Source of the DNA: JANQTF01 sp041741415
Lineage (GTDB): Bacteria; Bacteroidota; Bacteroidia; J057
Direction of reading: 5' to 3'
Assembly: GCA_041741415.1 (NCBI GenBank)
Contig: JBGSKC010000041.1
Location: 1 to 64,000, forward strand
Length of the DNA stretch: 64,000 nt
Part shown: piece after piece, positions 17,051-27,300 of the stretch
Numbering within the stretch: the first letter of the stretch is position 1
Layout: each line of letters begins with the position of its first letter
Translations under genes and position numbers: made by a program
Notes under the pieces: generated by a model
Told to the model about the DNA's origin: nothing
What the model saw: only the letters and a program-made list of their open reading frames with translations
Databases searched by the model: none

Positions 17051-18064
17051 ATGAAAATCAGCAGGTTTGTATTGCTCATCGGATGCTTGTTTGGATCAGT
17101 TCTCGCGCAGCCCATTACCCACGTGGTGTTTGAGGGGGCTGGCATCAAAGGACTGGCGTATGCCGGAGCGATTGCCGGGCTGGAGCAAGGCGGCAGGATG
17201 AAGGAAGTGCGGCACGTGGCGGGCACCTCTGCCGGGGCGATAACAGCTTTGCTGGTGGCATTGGACTACCGCTCCGACGAAGTGCTCCAGATCGTTTCCG
17301 ACACGCGGTTTGAGGCGTTCAACGACGGTGGATTTCCGGTATTTGGCAGCATTTTTCGCATGAAGAATCACTATGGCTGGTACAAAGGAGATCGTTTTCT
17401 GCGATGGCTGGCAGACCTCATAGAGGCCAAAACAGGCAATCCCGACATCACGTTCGCTGAAATGCACCAGGCCGGCTTCCGGGATTTGTATGTCACCGCT
17501 ACCTGTGTCAACCGCCAGCGCATGGTTGTCCTTTCCCGCGAAACCTACCCCAACATGCGCATCCTCGATGCCGTTCGCATTTCCATGTCCATCCCTTTTT
17601 ACTTCCAGGCCATGTGGATTGACTCCGAAGGCCGGGTGCTGGGCAAACGGGAAGACCGCAGCCGTGCAGATCTCATGGTGGACGGAGGGTATTTGGCTAA
17701 TTACCCCATTTTTTTGTTTGACAGCGCCGCGGTAGGGGAGTGCGGGCATCCTTTACGGGTACCCAAGCCGGGTGTCGTTGGTATCAGAATGGACACTGAT
17801 GCCCAGATTGGGCTGGACCATGGCGAGGGGGGCCTCACTCCACAACCTGTCGGGAGTTTCGGTCAGTATTTTTCTGCCAGTTTCGTTTTGGTCGCAGAAA
17901 ACCTCAACAGGCCATTTTGCACACCGGAAGACTGGGCAAGGACCATTTCGGTGTCTTCGCTGGACATTGGGCCAAAAATCAGGCGAATGAGCGAAAAGGA
18001 AAAAACGGACCTGTATCGCAGCGGGCTGGTGGCGACTGAGAAGTTTTTGGAGAAAAGGAAATGA
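17051..18064 (+). CDS. Patatin-like phospholipase
   Basis: This is a lipid acyl hydrolase with a Ser-Asp dyad. The 337-residue product has a signal peptide (MKISRFVLLIGCLFGSVLAQ), the oxyanion-hole motif E-G-A-G-I-K-G, the nucleophile elbow G-T-S-A-G (Ser60) and the catalytic D-G-G (Asp211). All key residues are present, so it should be active. Export is predicted, which suggests action in the periplasm or outside the cell on phospholipids or host or prey lipids (inference). It is divergent from the DUF4153 gene and no partner gene is obvious. Confidence 0.85.
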   Translation: MKISRFVLLIGCLFGSVLAQPITHVVFEGAGIKGLAYAGAIAGLEQGGRMKEVRHVAGTSAGAITALLVALDYRSDEVLQIVSDTRFEAFNDGGFPVFGSIFRMKNHYGWYKGDRFLRWLADLIEAKTGNPDITFAEMHQAGFRDLYVTATCVNRQRMVVLSRETYPNMRILDAVRISMSIPFYFQAMWIDSEGRVLGKREDRSRADLMVDGGYLANYPIFLFDSAAVGECGHPLRVPKPGVVGIRMDTDAQIGLDHGEGGLTPQPVGSFGQYFSASFVLVAENLNRPFCTPEDWARTISVSSLDIGPKIRRMSEKEKTDLYRSGLVATEKFLEKRK

Positions 18065-18307
18065 GAAGCCAGATAGACGGTTTTAACGCTGGTCCCGGGC
18101 GCTGAACTTGCGAAGCGCTTGCGGCGAAGTGACCAGACGTTTGTAGAACAAGGCGTTCGTGAATTATGGCTTCGGCAACGCCCTGAACAGTGCATCGGTT
18201 TCACCTCTCGCTTCCCTGCCATGGCATGAGTTTTTTTTGCTCTCAAACGAAAGCTAGTAAAATATGAAAAAAAGATGATATATTCAACGGCTGATATGTA
18301 ATCTCTC

Positions 18308-19336
18308 ATGAGCGCCCTCCCTTTGTCTTTATGGAAGCAGGTCTATGAACAGGCTTCAGTGCTATACGCGCTGGCGCCCTGGAATTGGATGCTCAATGTG
18401 GACCTCTTTGGTGTGAAGGATCCCGAAACGGGCGACATTGGCTATTGTGGCATTTGGGGAGCAGGCGGACGTACGAAGGGCTTTGCCATGTTTCGGGGGA
18501 GCAGTGGCTTGCTGAGTTTTGAGCGAATGCTCGAACAAGATCCTGAGCAGACCAGGCTGATCGATACTTTCCAGCTCGACGGCATGGTGCTCACTTTTGT
18601 TCCCAAAAGCGAACTTGATCCCGTCGATCTCGCCTTGCTGGCACAAACGGGCTGGGAGGAAAGCGCAGACGGCAACTGGCCCCTCCTCCGCGACCATTCG
18701 CCGGGGTTGCTTCCCTGGCAGGTCGAGCAAGCAGGTGATTTAGCCCGTTTTTCCACCAGCCTTGAACAAGCCATTCTCCTCTCCCGGCGTTTTCGTCAGG
18801 ACCCTGATTTGCTCGACGACACTGGGACCACGCATGGCAGGCTGCTCGTTCGCACCCCTCACTCTTTTGCCGGGCAACTCCGGTGGGTGGACGAATGGCT
18901 GCCGGAACCCAGTTATTTTGCCGACTTGCCAAGCCTGGAATACAATCGGTTGTATCTTCTGAGCAATTGCTCTGGCCAGGACCGGAAAAAGGAGGATTGG
19001 GTGACGGATGTCTTTTTTTTCCCTTCCCCCATTCGCAAGAAACAGGAACGGCCATTTTTGCCGCAAGTGGTGCTTCTGGCAGATGTCAACAAGGGCAAGC
19101 TCCTTGGCAGGGGCCGTTTTCAGCGCGAGGAACTGGCTTCTGGCATTGAGCAGTTGTTTGTGGACACCATGAAGAAGGCAGGCGGGCTTCCCCGCAGCAT
19201 CATCACCACCCGCCCGGAAACCTATGCTATTTGGGAGCCGCTGGCTCATATTCTGTCGCTGGAGCTGCAACTGCGCTCAGATGAGCCCCTGATTGATGAG
19301 ATCAAAAGCGGGCTGTTCGACTCGCTGTCTATTTAA
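18308..19336 (+). CDS. DUF7309/DUF6930-like protein of unknown function
   Basis: The 342-residue soluble protein has an N-terminal region (W-K-Q-V-Y-E-Q-A-S-V-L-Y then L-A-P-W-N-W-M, F-G-V-K-D-P-E-T-G-D-I-G-Y-C) that resembles DUF7309. Its C-terminal region (R-P-F-L-P-Q-V-V-L-L-A-D-V-N-K-G) resembles DUF6930. These domains often occur together in uncharacterised proteins, sometimes with SEC-C or IS1096 ORF3-like modules. No signal peptide, membrane segment or catalytic motif is visible. It stands alone, with 243 bases upstream that hold no clear promoter. Confidence 0.55.
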   Translation: MSALPLSLWKQVYEQASVLYALAPWNWMLNVDLFGVKDPETGDIGYCGIWGAGGRTKGFAMFRGSSGLLSFERMLEQDPEQTRLIDTFQLDGMVLTFVPKSELDPVDLALLAQTGWEESADGNWPLLRDHSPGLLPWQVEQAGDLARFSTSLEQAILLSRRFRQDPDLLDDTGTTHGRLLVRTPHSFAGQLRWVDEWLPEPSYFADLPSLEYNRLYLLSNCSGQDRKKEDWVTDVFFFPSPIRKKQERPFLPQVVLLADVNKGKLLGRGRFQREELASGIEQLFVDTMKKAGGLPRSIITTRPETYAIWEPLAHILSLELQLRSDEPLIDEIKSGLFDSLSI

Positions 19337-19531
19337 TGCGAATACTTCCAGAAACTTTCTGGGTCCGGGGCGCAAACCTCACGTTGGGAATCGGAGAAAT
19401 TAGCATTTTGCGGGATGCGTCAAAATTTCGAGTTTGCCGAATGAATTTACCTTCCGGAAAGGTCGGGCCATCGAAAATGACCCTTTTCAGCCGGAAAATT
19501 CATCCCTGATCAGGCCCGCAAATCCCACCCT

Positions 19532-20980
19532 ATGCTGTTCAATTCCCTGGATTTTGCCATTTTCCTGCCCATTGTTTTTGGCCTCTACTGGTTTGTTTTT
19601 CAACGCAGCCTGGCCTGGCAAAATGCCCTTGTTGTGGTGGCCAGCTACGTGTTCTATGGCTGGTGGGATCCCCGCTTTTTGCTGCTCATCCTGTTCAGCA
19701 CCCTTGTTGACTACCTTGTGGGGATCCGGTTGTCGAAAGAGGAGCGAAGCGGCCACCGGCGGGGTTGGCTCATCCTCAGCATGGCAGTGAACCTCGGGCT
19801 GTTAGGCTTCTTCAAATACTTTCATTTTTTCGTTGACAACTTCGTGGAGGCCTTCACCTTTTTTGGCTTTCCTCTGGAAAAAACCTCGCTGGAGATCATC
19901 CTTCCGGTGGGAATTAGCTTCTACACCTTCCAGACGATGAGTTATTCCATCGATGTCTATCGCCGGAAGATGCCCGCCAGTCACGATTTTATGGCCTTTT
20001 CTGCCTTCGTCAGCTTTTTTCCGCAACTGGTGGCAGGCCCGATTGAGCGAGCCAGTCATCTGCTGCCCCAATTCATGCAAACACGGACTTTCTCCCTGGC
20101 TCTTGCTAAAGACGGGTTGCGGCAAATGCTCTGGGGGCTGTTCAAAAAAATCGTTATCGCTGACAACTGCGCCACCCTCGCCAATGACATTTTCAACAAC
20201 AGCGGCGATTACAACGGAAGCGCTCTGCTGCTGGGTGCCCTCTTTTTCAGCTTTCAGATTTACGGAGATTTCTCTGGCTATTCGGACATTGCCATTGGGT
20301 GTTCACGGTTGTTTGGCTTCGATCTGATGCGGAATTTTGCCTATCCCTACTTTGCCCGCGACATTGCTGAGTTTTGGCGGAGATGGCACATCTCCCTCTC
20401 TACCTGGTTCCGCGATTACCTCTACATTCCGCTGGGCGGCAGCCAGGGCAGCCTCAGGCTCCGGCTTCGAAACACCTGGATCGTGTTCCTTGTCAGCGGG
20501 TTCTGGCACGGACCCAACTGGACCTTTCTGGTGTGGGGAGCGTTGCATGCCCTCTATTTCATGCCGCTGCTGCTCACAAATGCCAATCGCCGGCACCTCA
20601 ACCATGTGGCTGAAAATCGGCTGTTTCCCAGCTTCAGAGAGGCCTGGGGCATGGCCAGCACATTTTTTCTGGTGATGCTCGCCTGGGTTTTTTTCAGGGC
20701 AGCCAGTCTCGGGGCGGCGTTTGACTACCTTCAGGGAATTTTCTCAGTCAGCCTTCTGAGCCCGCCCAATGTGGCCAGCCTTTCCAGCGTGTATTTGGTG
20801 CTGGCACTCATTTGCCTGCAACTTGCCGTGGAATGGACCACAAGGCAGCAGCCTTTTCCGCTGGCGCGACTGGCTTCGACATTTCCCAGGTGGTTTCGCT
20901 GGGGCCTTTATTATGCCCTCATTTTTCTCATCATTTGGTTTGGCGGGAAGGAACAGGAGTTTATTTATTTCCAGTTTTGA
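19532..20980 (+). CDS. MBOAT-family O-acyltransferase (AlgI-like)
   Basis: This integral membrane enzyme moves acyl (often acetyl) groups across the membrane to modify an exported polysaccharide. The 482-residue product starts M-L-F-N-S-L-D-F-A-I-F-L-P-I-V-F and has about ten hydrophobic segments. It carries the family motifs R-R-W-H-I-S-L-S-T-W-F-R-D-Y-L-Y-I-P-L-G-G and the active-site histidine in F-W-H-G-P-N-W-T-F. This is the classic AlgI/PatA/DltB-like arrangement. The next gene, 69 bases on, encodes a likely SGNH partner, as in AlgI-AlgX/J or DltB-DltD systems. The acceptor polymer is unknown; no polysaccharide synthase is adjacent. Confidence 0.9.
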   Translation: MLFNSLDFAIFLPIVFGLYWFVFQRSLAWQNALVVVASYVFYGWWDPRFLLLILFSTLVDYLVGIRLSKEERSGHRRGWLILSMAVNLGLLGFFKYFHFFVDNFVEAFTFFGFPLEKTSLEIILPVGISFYTFQTMSYSIDVYRRKMPASHDFMAFSAFVSFFPQLVAGPIERASHLLPQFMQTRTFSLALAKDGLRQMLWGLFKKIVIADNCATLANDIFNNSGDYNGSALLLGALFFSFQIYGDFSGYSDIAIGCSRLFGFDLMRNFAYPYFARDIAEFWRRWHISLSTWFRDYLYIPLGGSQGSLRLRLRNTWIVFLVSGFWHGPNWTFLVWGALHALYFMPLLLTNANRRHLNHVAENRLFPSFREAWGMASTFFLVMLAWVFFRAASLGAAFDYLQGIFSVSLLSPPNVASLSSVYLVLALICLQLAVEWTTRQQPFPLARLASTFPRWFRWGLYYALIFLIIWFGGKEQEFIYFQF

Positions 20981-21049
20981 TCGTTCCTGACCCGGCGTGT
21001 GCCGCCATGTGCCTGGATAAATGCTTTTAACTCGTTAGCTGGTCCGATT

Positions 21050-21985
21050 ATGTCCACTTTTCTTCGACATGCAGCGGTGTTTTTTGGGATATTGTTTGTC
21101 CTGCTGGTTTTGCCCGGTCTGTTGCTTCGGCTGGGTGCTGATTTCAGCATTCCCGGCGACAACACCATGCTGTTGCTGGGGCATTCTCATCCCGAATGTG
21201 CCATCGACGATCAGCTTGTTCCGGGTTTGTTTCACGCCGCCCAGGCAGGAGAAAGCTATTTTTACACTTATCAGAAGGCTCGTTTGCTGCTTCACAACAA
21301 TCCTCAGATTCAAACGGTGCTCATTGAATTCACCAACAACCAGATTCACCCGGTCATGGAAGGCTGGATCTGGGGGGATGTTTACATGGGTAACCGCTTT
21401 CCGTTATTGGCTTTGTGGATGCCCTGGGAAGACATTCGATTTCTGTATCAGCACAATCCCGGGGGCTTGTCGGGGTCAATTCCGCTGGTATTTCAGCAGC
21501 AGGTGAAGTTCATCGCTGGCGGGATGAAATACAGGTCGAAGGCAGGTGGATTTCTGGGCCAGAATTGGTCGCGGGTGGATTCGCTGGCCGCAGCCCAACC
21601 GGTCGATGCCCCGCCGCTCGACAGCCTGGCAAGGCATAATTTGGCTTACCTGGAAAAATTGGTGGCATTTTGCCGGGAGGAAGGCAAGCAGGTTGTGCTC
21701 ATTCGCAGCCCTCAGCACCCCGCTCTGGAGGTTACCAAGTATGAAGACCTGTATCAGGCTGAGCGCAGGAACCGCTTTGCCGACATTCCCTACCTCGATT
21801 TTGACCATTTTCCCCTGCCTGATTCCCTCTATGCCGACCTGGAACACCTGAATAGTGCAGGGGCGCAGGTTTTTTCTGCGTGGTTTCAGTTGCAGTTGGA
21901 GGAGGGTATGCTCGAGCGGGGAACGGCATCTCTCCCACACCAGGGCGAGGCAGAAACCATACAACTGGCTAACCCTCAGCTTTGA
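21050..21985 (+). CDS. Membrane-anchored SGNH-like acyl-transfer partner of MBOAT
   Basis: The 311-residue product begins with one membrane segment (about residues 5-25, V-F-F-G-I-L-F-V-L-L-V-L-P-G), so it is probably tethered with its body in the periplasm. The nucleophile region is L-L-L-G-H-S-H-P-E-C, with a His in place of the usual Asp of G-D-S. The late D-L-E-H-L-N-S-A-G supplies the D-x-x-H of the SGNH fold. These features and its place after the MBOAT gene suggest the second acyl-transfer step. The frame opens at a GTG at 20999, but the ATG at 21050 gives a normal membrane start. Confidence 0.65.
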   Translation: MSTFLRHAAVFFGILFVLLVLPGLLLRLGADFSIPGDNTMLLLGHSHPECAIDDQLVPGLFHAAQAGESYFYTYQKARLLLHNNPQIQTVLIEFTNNQIHPVMEGWIWGDVYMGNRFPLLALWMPWEDIRFLYQHNPGGLSGSIPLVFQQQVKFIAGGMKYRSKAGGFLGQNWSRVDSLAAAQPVDAPPLDSLARHNLAYLEKLVAFCREEGKQVVLIRSPQHPALEVTKYEDLYQAERRNRFADIPYLDFDHFPLPDSLYADLEHLNSAGAQVFSAWFQLQLEEGMLERGTASLPHQGEAETIQLANPQL

Positions 21986-22000
21986 TGCAAGTGGGCAGGG

Positions 22001-22618
22001 TTAGTCAAGCTCAGGAATTTCCAGGGAAAGGCTACGCGAGCGGGCTTCGGAATCGGCGGCGCGGTTGTCCCAGGAAACCTTCACGCCGCGGGTGTCCATG
22101 TGGGTAAAGGTATTGTAAAAGCCAACCCCGCCCCGATACAGAAACTCCCAGGTTCCGTTTTGTTGGCGAACCTGAAGCGGTGTTCGGGGAATAGGCCCTG
22201 CGTCGGCTACGACCTCTGCCGTGCGAAGCTCAATGGGGCAGGGGAACCACTTGTTGTCTTCCTGCCAGGCCAGGAGTTGTTCGGCAACGACTGTGGGGTG
22301 AATTCCCCGCACGTTGATGTCGAGAGCCACGAAGGCCGTGTGCTGGCTTCGGCGTTCCCCTCCTATGAGCGGATTGTATTTGGGAGAGCGATAGCCCGAG
22401 TTAATGGTGATGGGAACATCGAAATAATCGCGAAGGTGATCCAGGACGATGGCTGTGGGAGCGATGTTGTGCCAGATTTCTCTGGGCGGATAATCATTGA
22501 TGACTCCTTGCCGGTTTCTCCCGACACCAGTCATGATTTCGTGGATGGAAAAATATTTGAGTTGAAGGCTATCTAAGAAAGCCTTAAATTCGGGCAATTC
22601 GGGCCACTGGTCGAGCAT
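22001..22618 (-). CDS. M15-type D-Ala-D-Ala carboxypeptidase-like protein
   Basis: The 205-residue product carries the M15_3 zinc-site pattern. An I-N-S-G-Y-R-S-P segment is followed by S-Q-H-T-x-x-x-A-L-D-I (first His and Asp ligands), and later T-F-T-H-M-D-T-R-G supplies the last ligand. Such proteins cut peptidoglycan stem peptides. No signal peptide is seen with the ATG at 22618, so either the protein acts in the cytoplasm, for example on recycled muropeptides, or export is non-classical. It ends 15 bases from the convergent SGNH gene. Closest alternatives are phage-type endolysins, but no phage genes are near. Confidence 0.7.
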   Translation of the reverse strand: MLDQWPELPEFKAFLDSLQLKYFSIHEIMTGVGRNRQGVINDYPPREIWHNIAPTAIVLDHLRDYFDVPITINSGYRSPKYNPLIGGERRSQHTAFVALDINVRGIHPTVVAEQLLAWQEDNKWFPCPIELRTAEVVADAGPIPRTPLQVRQQNGTWEFLYRGGVGFYNTFTHMDTRGVKVSWDNRAADSEARSRSLSLEIPELD

Positions 22619-22796
22619 AATGAGAGAGTTGTTGAGGGGAAATGGGAAAAAATACAGGAGATCGGACTAACATCCTGACTGGAATCAAAGAAAAAGTTTC
22701 CCCAGATGCAACCTTCGCAAAAGAAATGCGGTTCGCTGCAAGATTGAATTTGAATGATTGTTCGAAAATCTTATCTTTCACGCAGAAAACAAGCCC

Positions 22797-23483
22797 ATGT
22801 TTTTTCTAGGTCAGCAAATCAGCATTCCGCTTACCGGTTTTGGAGACCTTGTCATGGCAGTAACGGCCCTGGCATTGGGGAATTGGATTTATTTCAAGGG
22901 CCCTCAGCACAACCGTGTGATGCTCCGGTATTGGGTGCTGGCTTATTTGTTTTTGTTTTTGGGAGCTGTGTTGGGCGCTGTGCTCGAATCCATGGGCACC
23001 ACCATGCCAGCCGGAGACTTGCTCACCGCCCGCACCTGGCTGGCTGGCCTTTACATGGCCGCGGGCTTGCTTCAGTTGTTCGGGGTCCTGGAAATGGTTC
23101 AGTCTAACCGCCTTGGCAAGGATCTGATGTTCGGCGTTTCCGGCGCTGCGTATGTCATCTTCATTATGGTGGCCATCATTTATCGGGATCCGGACGTCAA
23201 AAATCAATTTCTCTTTTTCTCCTCCTCTGCGGCCCTCGCCGTGTTGATGATGCGCCCCCTGCGCTCCCTCCGGGAGTTCCGTTGGATCACCTTGGGGGCC
23301 TTTTTTCAGCTGGTTGGGGTGCTCATCTATTTCAACGGGGAAAATTTGCTCGGGATTTCTTATTCTCTCTTCCTCAACCTGTTTATGCTGGGCGGCATGG
23401 TCTCCTACCTCATGGGCCTTTTTAATGAGGCGAAGCCTGCCGCGCACAGAGCCATTCCCAGACCCGTTGCTGCGCGAGTTTAG
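22797..23483 (+). CDS. Seven-helix membrane protein, unknown function
   Basis: The 228-residue product is mostly hydrophobic, with about seven predicted membrane segments (for example L-A-Y-L-F-L-F-L-G-A-V-L-G and A-A-Y-V-I-F-I-M-V-A-I-I-Y) and a short polar C-terminus rich in Ala, Pro and Arg. No family is recognised. The frame is open from a TTG at 22758, but the ATG at 22797 (MFFLGQQIS) is preferred. It is divergent from the M15 gene, and a good terminator follows 158 bases after its stop. Confidence 0.6.
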   Translation: MFFLGQQISIPLTGFGDLVMAVTALALGNWIYFKGPQHNRVMLRYWVLAYLFLFLGAVLGAVLESMGTTMPAGDLLTARTWLAGLYMAAGLLQLFGVLEMVQSNRLGKDLMFGVSGAAYVIFIMVAIIYRDPDVKNQFLFFSSSAALAVLMMRPLRSLREFRWITLGAFFQLVGVLIYFNGENLLGISYSLFLNLFMLGGMVSYLMGLFNEAKPAAHRAIPRPVAARV

Positions 23484-23641
23484 CGGCACCATGTGGATTC
23501 TTGTTCCATGAAATCCTTGACTTTTCAACCAAGATTCCTGCAGGCTTTCATGGCATTTTTATTTTATTTGGCAGTCGAAACAAAGCCCTGAACAGACAAC
23601 CCTCTGGCCAACCTCTTCATGTGCTTTTCCCTCATTTACAA

Positions 23642-23674
23642 GCCCTGGTCCCCTCAGATCAGGGCGTTTTTTTT
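23642..23674 (+). terminator. Rho-independent terminator
   Basis: GCCCTG (23642-23647) pairs with CAGGGC (23660-23665) around a 12-base loop, followed by GTTTTTTTT. It ends the transcript of the seven-helix membrane protein gene. Confidence 0.75.
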
Positions 23675-23722
23675 AACAGATACCCCTCTCATTTGCCCAT
23701 GCCTTGGTCAGAAATTCGCAGT

Positions 23723-24328
23723 TTACCTCCTGGTTCCTGTCCTTCTTCCATACACTTGAACCACCGCAGAGAGGCCATTGTGAAAAGCTCCCTCCTGAAT
23801 CTCCCGTTCGATTGCATGGGCAACCTCCCACTCCATGCCGACTCCAAAATCCTGTATCAGCTCCTCAAGAGAATACAGCAGGCTTTCGTCATGGGGGCCG
23901 CCCGTCCGGTATTGTAGCTGCTCCTTCCTGTAGCCTTCCAGCACGAAAGAGCCTCCCGGGCGAAGCCCGCGAAGAATTTGCCGGTGAACATGCTGGCGAA
24001 CAGCAGGTGGGGTATGCCCAAAAATCATCACGATGCCATCAAGGCTGGCCTCCTCCAGTTCCAGCAGCCCCAGGTCTGCCTGCAAAGTACGCACCTGAAC
24101 GCCACGCTCTGCTGCCAGTTCCTGCGTTCTGGCCAGGCCCGTTTCAGACAAATCCACAGCCGTGACCGCAAATCCAAGTCCGGCGAGATAAACGGCATTT
24201 CGCCCCTGACCTTCAGCCAGACACATCACTTCTTTTCCACCCCCCTGGCCCAGGTCAAGACCTGCCAGGAAATCGTTTGGTTCTTTGCCATAAGCAAATT
24301 CCGCTGCGGCATATCGTTCGTTCCACAT
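23723..24328 (-). CDS. Class I SAM-dependent methyltransferase
   Basis: The 201-residue protein has the Rossmann-type SAM site: motif I is V-M-C-L-A-E-G-Q-G-R-N-A-V-Y-L-A, and motif II ends A-V-D-L-S. The early M-W-N-E-R-Y segment and the R-N-A-V-Y-L-A pattern resemble TehB-like methyltransferases, which act on small thiol or metalloid substrates, but the substrate cannot be fixed. The ATG at 24328 (MWNERYAAAEFAYG) is preferred over the upstream frame start at 24364. It begins 58 bases after the large BNR protein gene on the same strand. Confidence 0.8.
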   Translation of the reverse strand: MWNERYAAAEFAYGKEPNDFLAGLDLGQGGGKEVMCLAEGQGRNAVYLAGLGFAVTAVDLSETGLARTQELAAERGVQVRTLQADLGLLELEEASLDGIVMIFGHTPPAVRQHVHRQILRGLRPGGSFVLEGYRKEQLQYRTGGPHDESLLYSLEELIQDFGVGMEWEVAHAIEREIQEGAFHNGLSAVVQVYGRRTGTRR

Positions 24329-24385
24329 GCCCCAAAGGTAGCAGTTTTGGGCAAATGCAGGCATCGCCCCTGGTTCGCACGCAGT

Positions 24386-27300
24386 TTACCGCTTCAGTAG
24401 CTTTACCAATTTGGGCTCCTGATCCCCGGTGCGAAGCTCCAGCACATAGATGCCAGGAGCCAGTTCGCGCGATGAAAGGTCCCAGACAAAGGCGCCGTCG
24501 CTGGTGAAGCTCGTTTCCGCCACCAACTGGCCGCTTATATTGAACAAGCGAACAGCATAGGGCACATCCTCGTTACCGGGAAACAAACTCAGGGTGTTGT
24601 CGAATGGGTTGGGCGCTACCAGACTTGCCTGATCGGGCTGCGGGACCCAAAACAGCTCCACTTCGTTGGAAAAAGCCCAGTTGTTGCCAGGGTCGCGGGC
24701 ATACAGCCGGTAGCGATTGCTGCCTTCTGTCGGTGCCAGGTCAAATGATTCATAGGCCAGCCTCGAAGGGTCTCCCTGTAAGGTGTCAAGGGGTTGCCAT
24801 TCGCTGCCATCCCATTTTTCAGGCTGAAAATAGGAGAGATTTTGGCCTGCTGCCAGGTTCCAGAACAAGCGGTTGCTTTCTTTTTGCGGCTCGCCTTCCA
24901 GCACCAGGCTGGCAGAAGCATCTTGTTGCCCGGGTTTGCCAATGCCGATGCCACCCAGGCTCCCCGAAATGGTGGCCGTGATGACCAGGTGAGCAGCACT
25001 GGTGTTTTGGGCGATGGCAGCATGACGGAGAACTGGCCCATCGGGTGTGAGTGTTTCCGGGCTTACCCGGCTGATGGCTCCCGGGCTTTGCAACATGAGC
25101 AATTGACTGAGCCCGTCGTTTGAGGTGCTGGCTTTCCACCCGTCTATTTCCTGAGCGGTGTAGTACAAACTCAGCCTCACCTGTGCTGTTGAATCAGGGT
25201 TGTCTGCCTGCAGGAGAAATGTCTTGTCGGCCAGGAAGCCGGCTGGGTTTCGGTCGTCCTGGAACGCCGAAGCGCCATTTCCCTCCCTGTCAATTTCTAT
25301 GCTCATACAGCCGAAGTCATGGCCGCTGAGGTTTTCCACTTTGGCAAGCAGTTTTTCGTTGGCCAAATGGAAAAAGCGGGTTTGGTTGGGACCGAGAGGA
25401 TGCTTTTCCTGGTCTCCGAGTGCTGTAGCTACTTTGTCAAATGTGATGAGGCCGTCGTTGATGACGAGGAAGGAATTGGGGAGCGGAGTCAGGCTCAGCC
25501 TGCCTCCAACTGGCAATTCGAGTTGAAGGTCCAGGAATTCAGTTCCCTCCACGATTCCATCGTTGAAGATGCGGACCGTTACATTTTGAATTAGACCCTG
25601 GCCAGGCGCAAACACAAAGAGGCTGGAGGGCAAGATTTGATAATCGGTGGCCGACAGAGTGGTGGCAGGACCGGCTTTGAGGAGCACGGGAGTGGGCTGG
25701 GATGGCTCGGCGCTCACCTGAAGTGGCAGAACAACATCGAGATAGCCCTGACAGTCATCCACCCGTCCGGAGGTGCTGCTTTCCTTTACAAAGGCTTGGT
25801 TTTGGGTAAATCCGACAGTGGGAATTTCGAGGGAGGAGGAGGTGAACAGACCTCTGCCATAGGTGCCTGCAAGCACAGTCTGGTCTTCGCGGATTTGCAA
25901 CATGCTCACGCGGGTATTAGGCAAGCCGTTGTTGCTGGGCACCCATTGAACGGCATTGTTGTTGAGGTTGCTGGTGACCCAAACGCCCAGTTCTGTTCCC
26001 AGCAGGGCCTGGTTGGCATCGTTGGGGTTGAACAAAGCCCAGCGAACGGGCATGTCGGGCAGGTCGCCTTCGCGGTTGAACCAGGCGCCGCCAGCATTGT
26101 AGGATTCCCATACGCTCACAACGCCGTAATTGCTGAGGGTCACGAGCAGGTGGTTTTCGTTTCCTTTTTCTACTGCAATGCAGGAAATGCTCCCGTTTGG
26201 CCCACCGGATGGATTGAGCACTGTGCCGGATGGGCTGGCTGAGTTAGCATTGTCAACCCGAACTATCCGCCCGCTGCTCAGCCCGAAATAAACCCGGTTG
26301 TTTACGTTTGGCGACACCGAAACGTGCCGGATCTGGGAGCCATTGAAGGCAGGTATCTGCACAATGTCTTCCTGTTCAAAGGATCCAATGTTCGAAATTC
26401 TGAAAAAATTGCCATTGCCATAGGCACAATACAAGGTATTCGACCGGCTATCGTAGTCTGTGGGGTTGATGAATTCACCATTGTCCGTGCCATCCCCTGC
26501 CGATCGGGAGCTGGCCCAGCTGTTGGTTGTGATGAAATAATTTTGGTACACATAGGCGGCAATCTGAATATCAGGCTGGTCTTCGTCGATGTGGACAAAT
26601 GCGCCGTCTCCGCCTGCCACTTCATCGGTAGCATTGATGCCTGGCGTATCAAATTGCTGGGTACCATTGTCTTGCGCACCTGCAATGAAGTAATCTACTC
26701 CTGAAACCGGGTGAATGGCGCAGGCATAAAATTGCGTCACGTTGTAGCCTCGGTTGCGGTCCTGAATGGTGATGCCGCCGTTGGTGGAGCGATACACCCC
26801 GCCATCGTTGCCAAAAAACACGGTGCTGGAACTGCCGGGGGCATACAGGATGATGTGCTGATCTGCGTGGACATACTGAAAACCACCTCCGCCAAACCAT
26901 TGAGACACCTGGCTCCACGAATTTCCCCCGTCTGTTGACCTCAGCAGGTCGATGCCGCCAATCATCAGGGTATTTGCGTTGTTGGGATCCACTGCGCAGG
27001 TAAGGTCATACCAGGCCTGGCCCCTGCAAAAGTTGCTCATGCCCCAGGCACCTGGATTGGAAACAGCGGTCCAGGTATTCCCGCCATTGTTGCTCCGGTA
27101 AATGCCCTGGCAGTTGCTGTTGTTTCCATCCTGAAACATGGCATACACCCTGTTGGGGTCGCTGGGGGCGCAAGCCAGCTCAATGCGTTCGTAGCCGCTG
27201 GAGGGAAGGCCGGTGCTGAGCTTCGCCCAGGTATTCCCCTGATCGGTGGAGCGGTAAATCCCATCCTGGCCCTGGAGGCCCAAACTTGCAAACAGCACCC

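Noticed and set aside
18065..18307. GGCGTT/AACGCC hairpin near 18152-18182 as a terminator or repeat
   Set aside because: The stem is short, the loop is long, no T-tract follows, and no second copy was found in the window.
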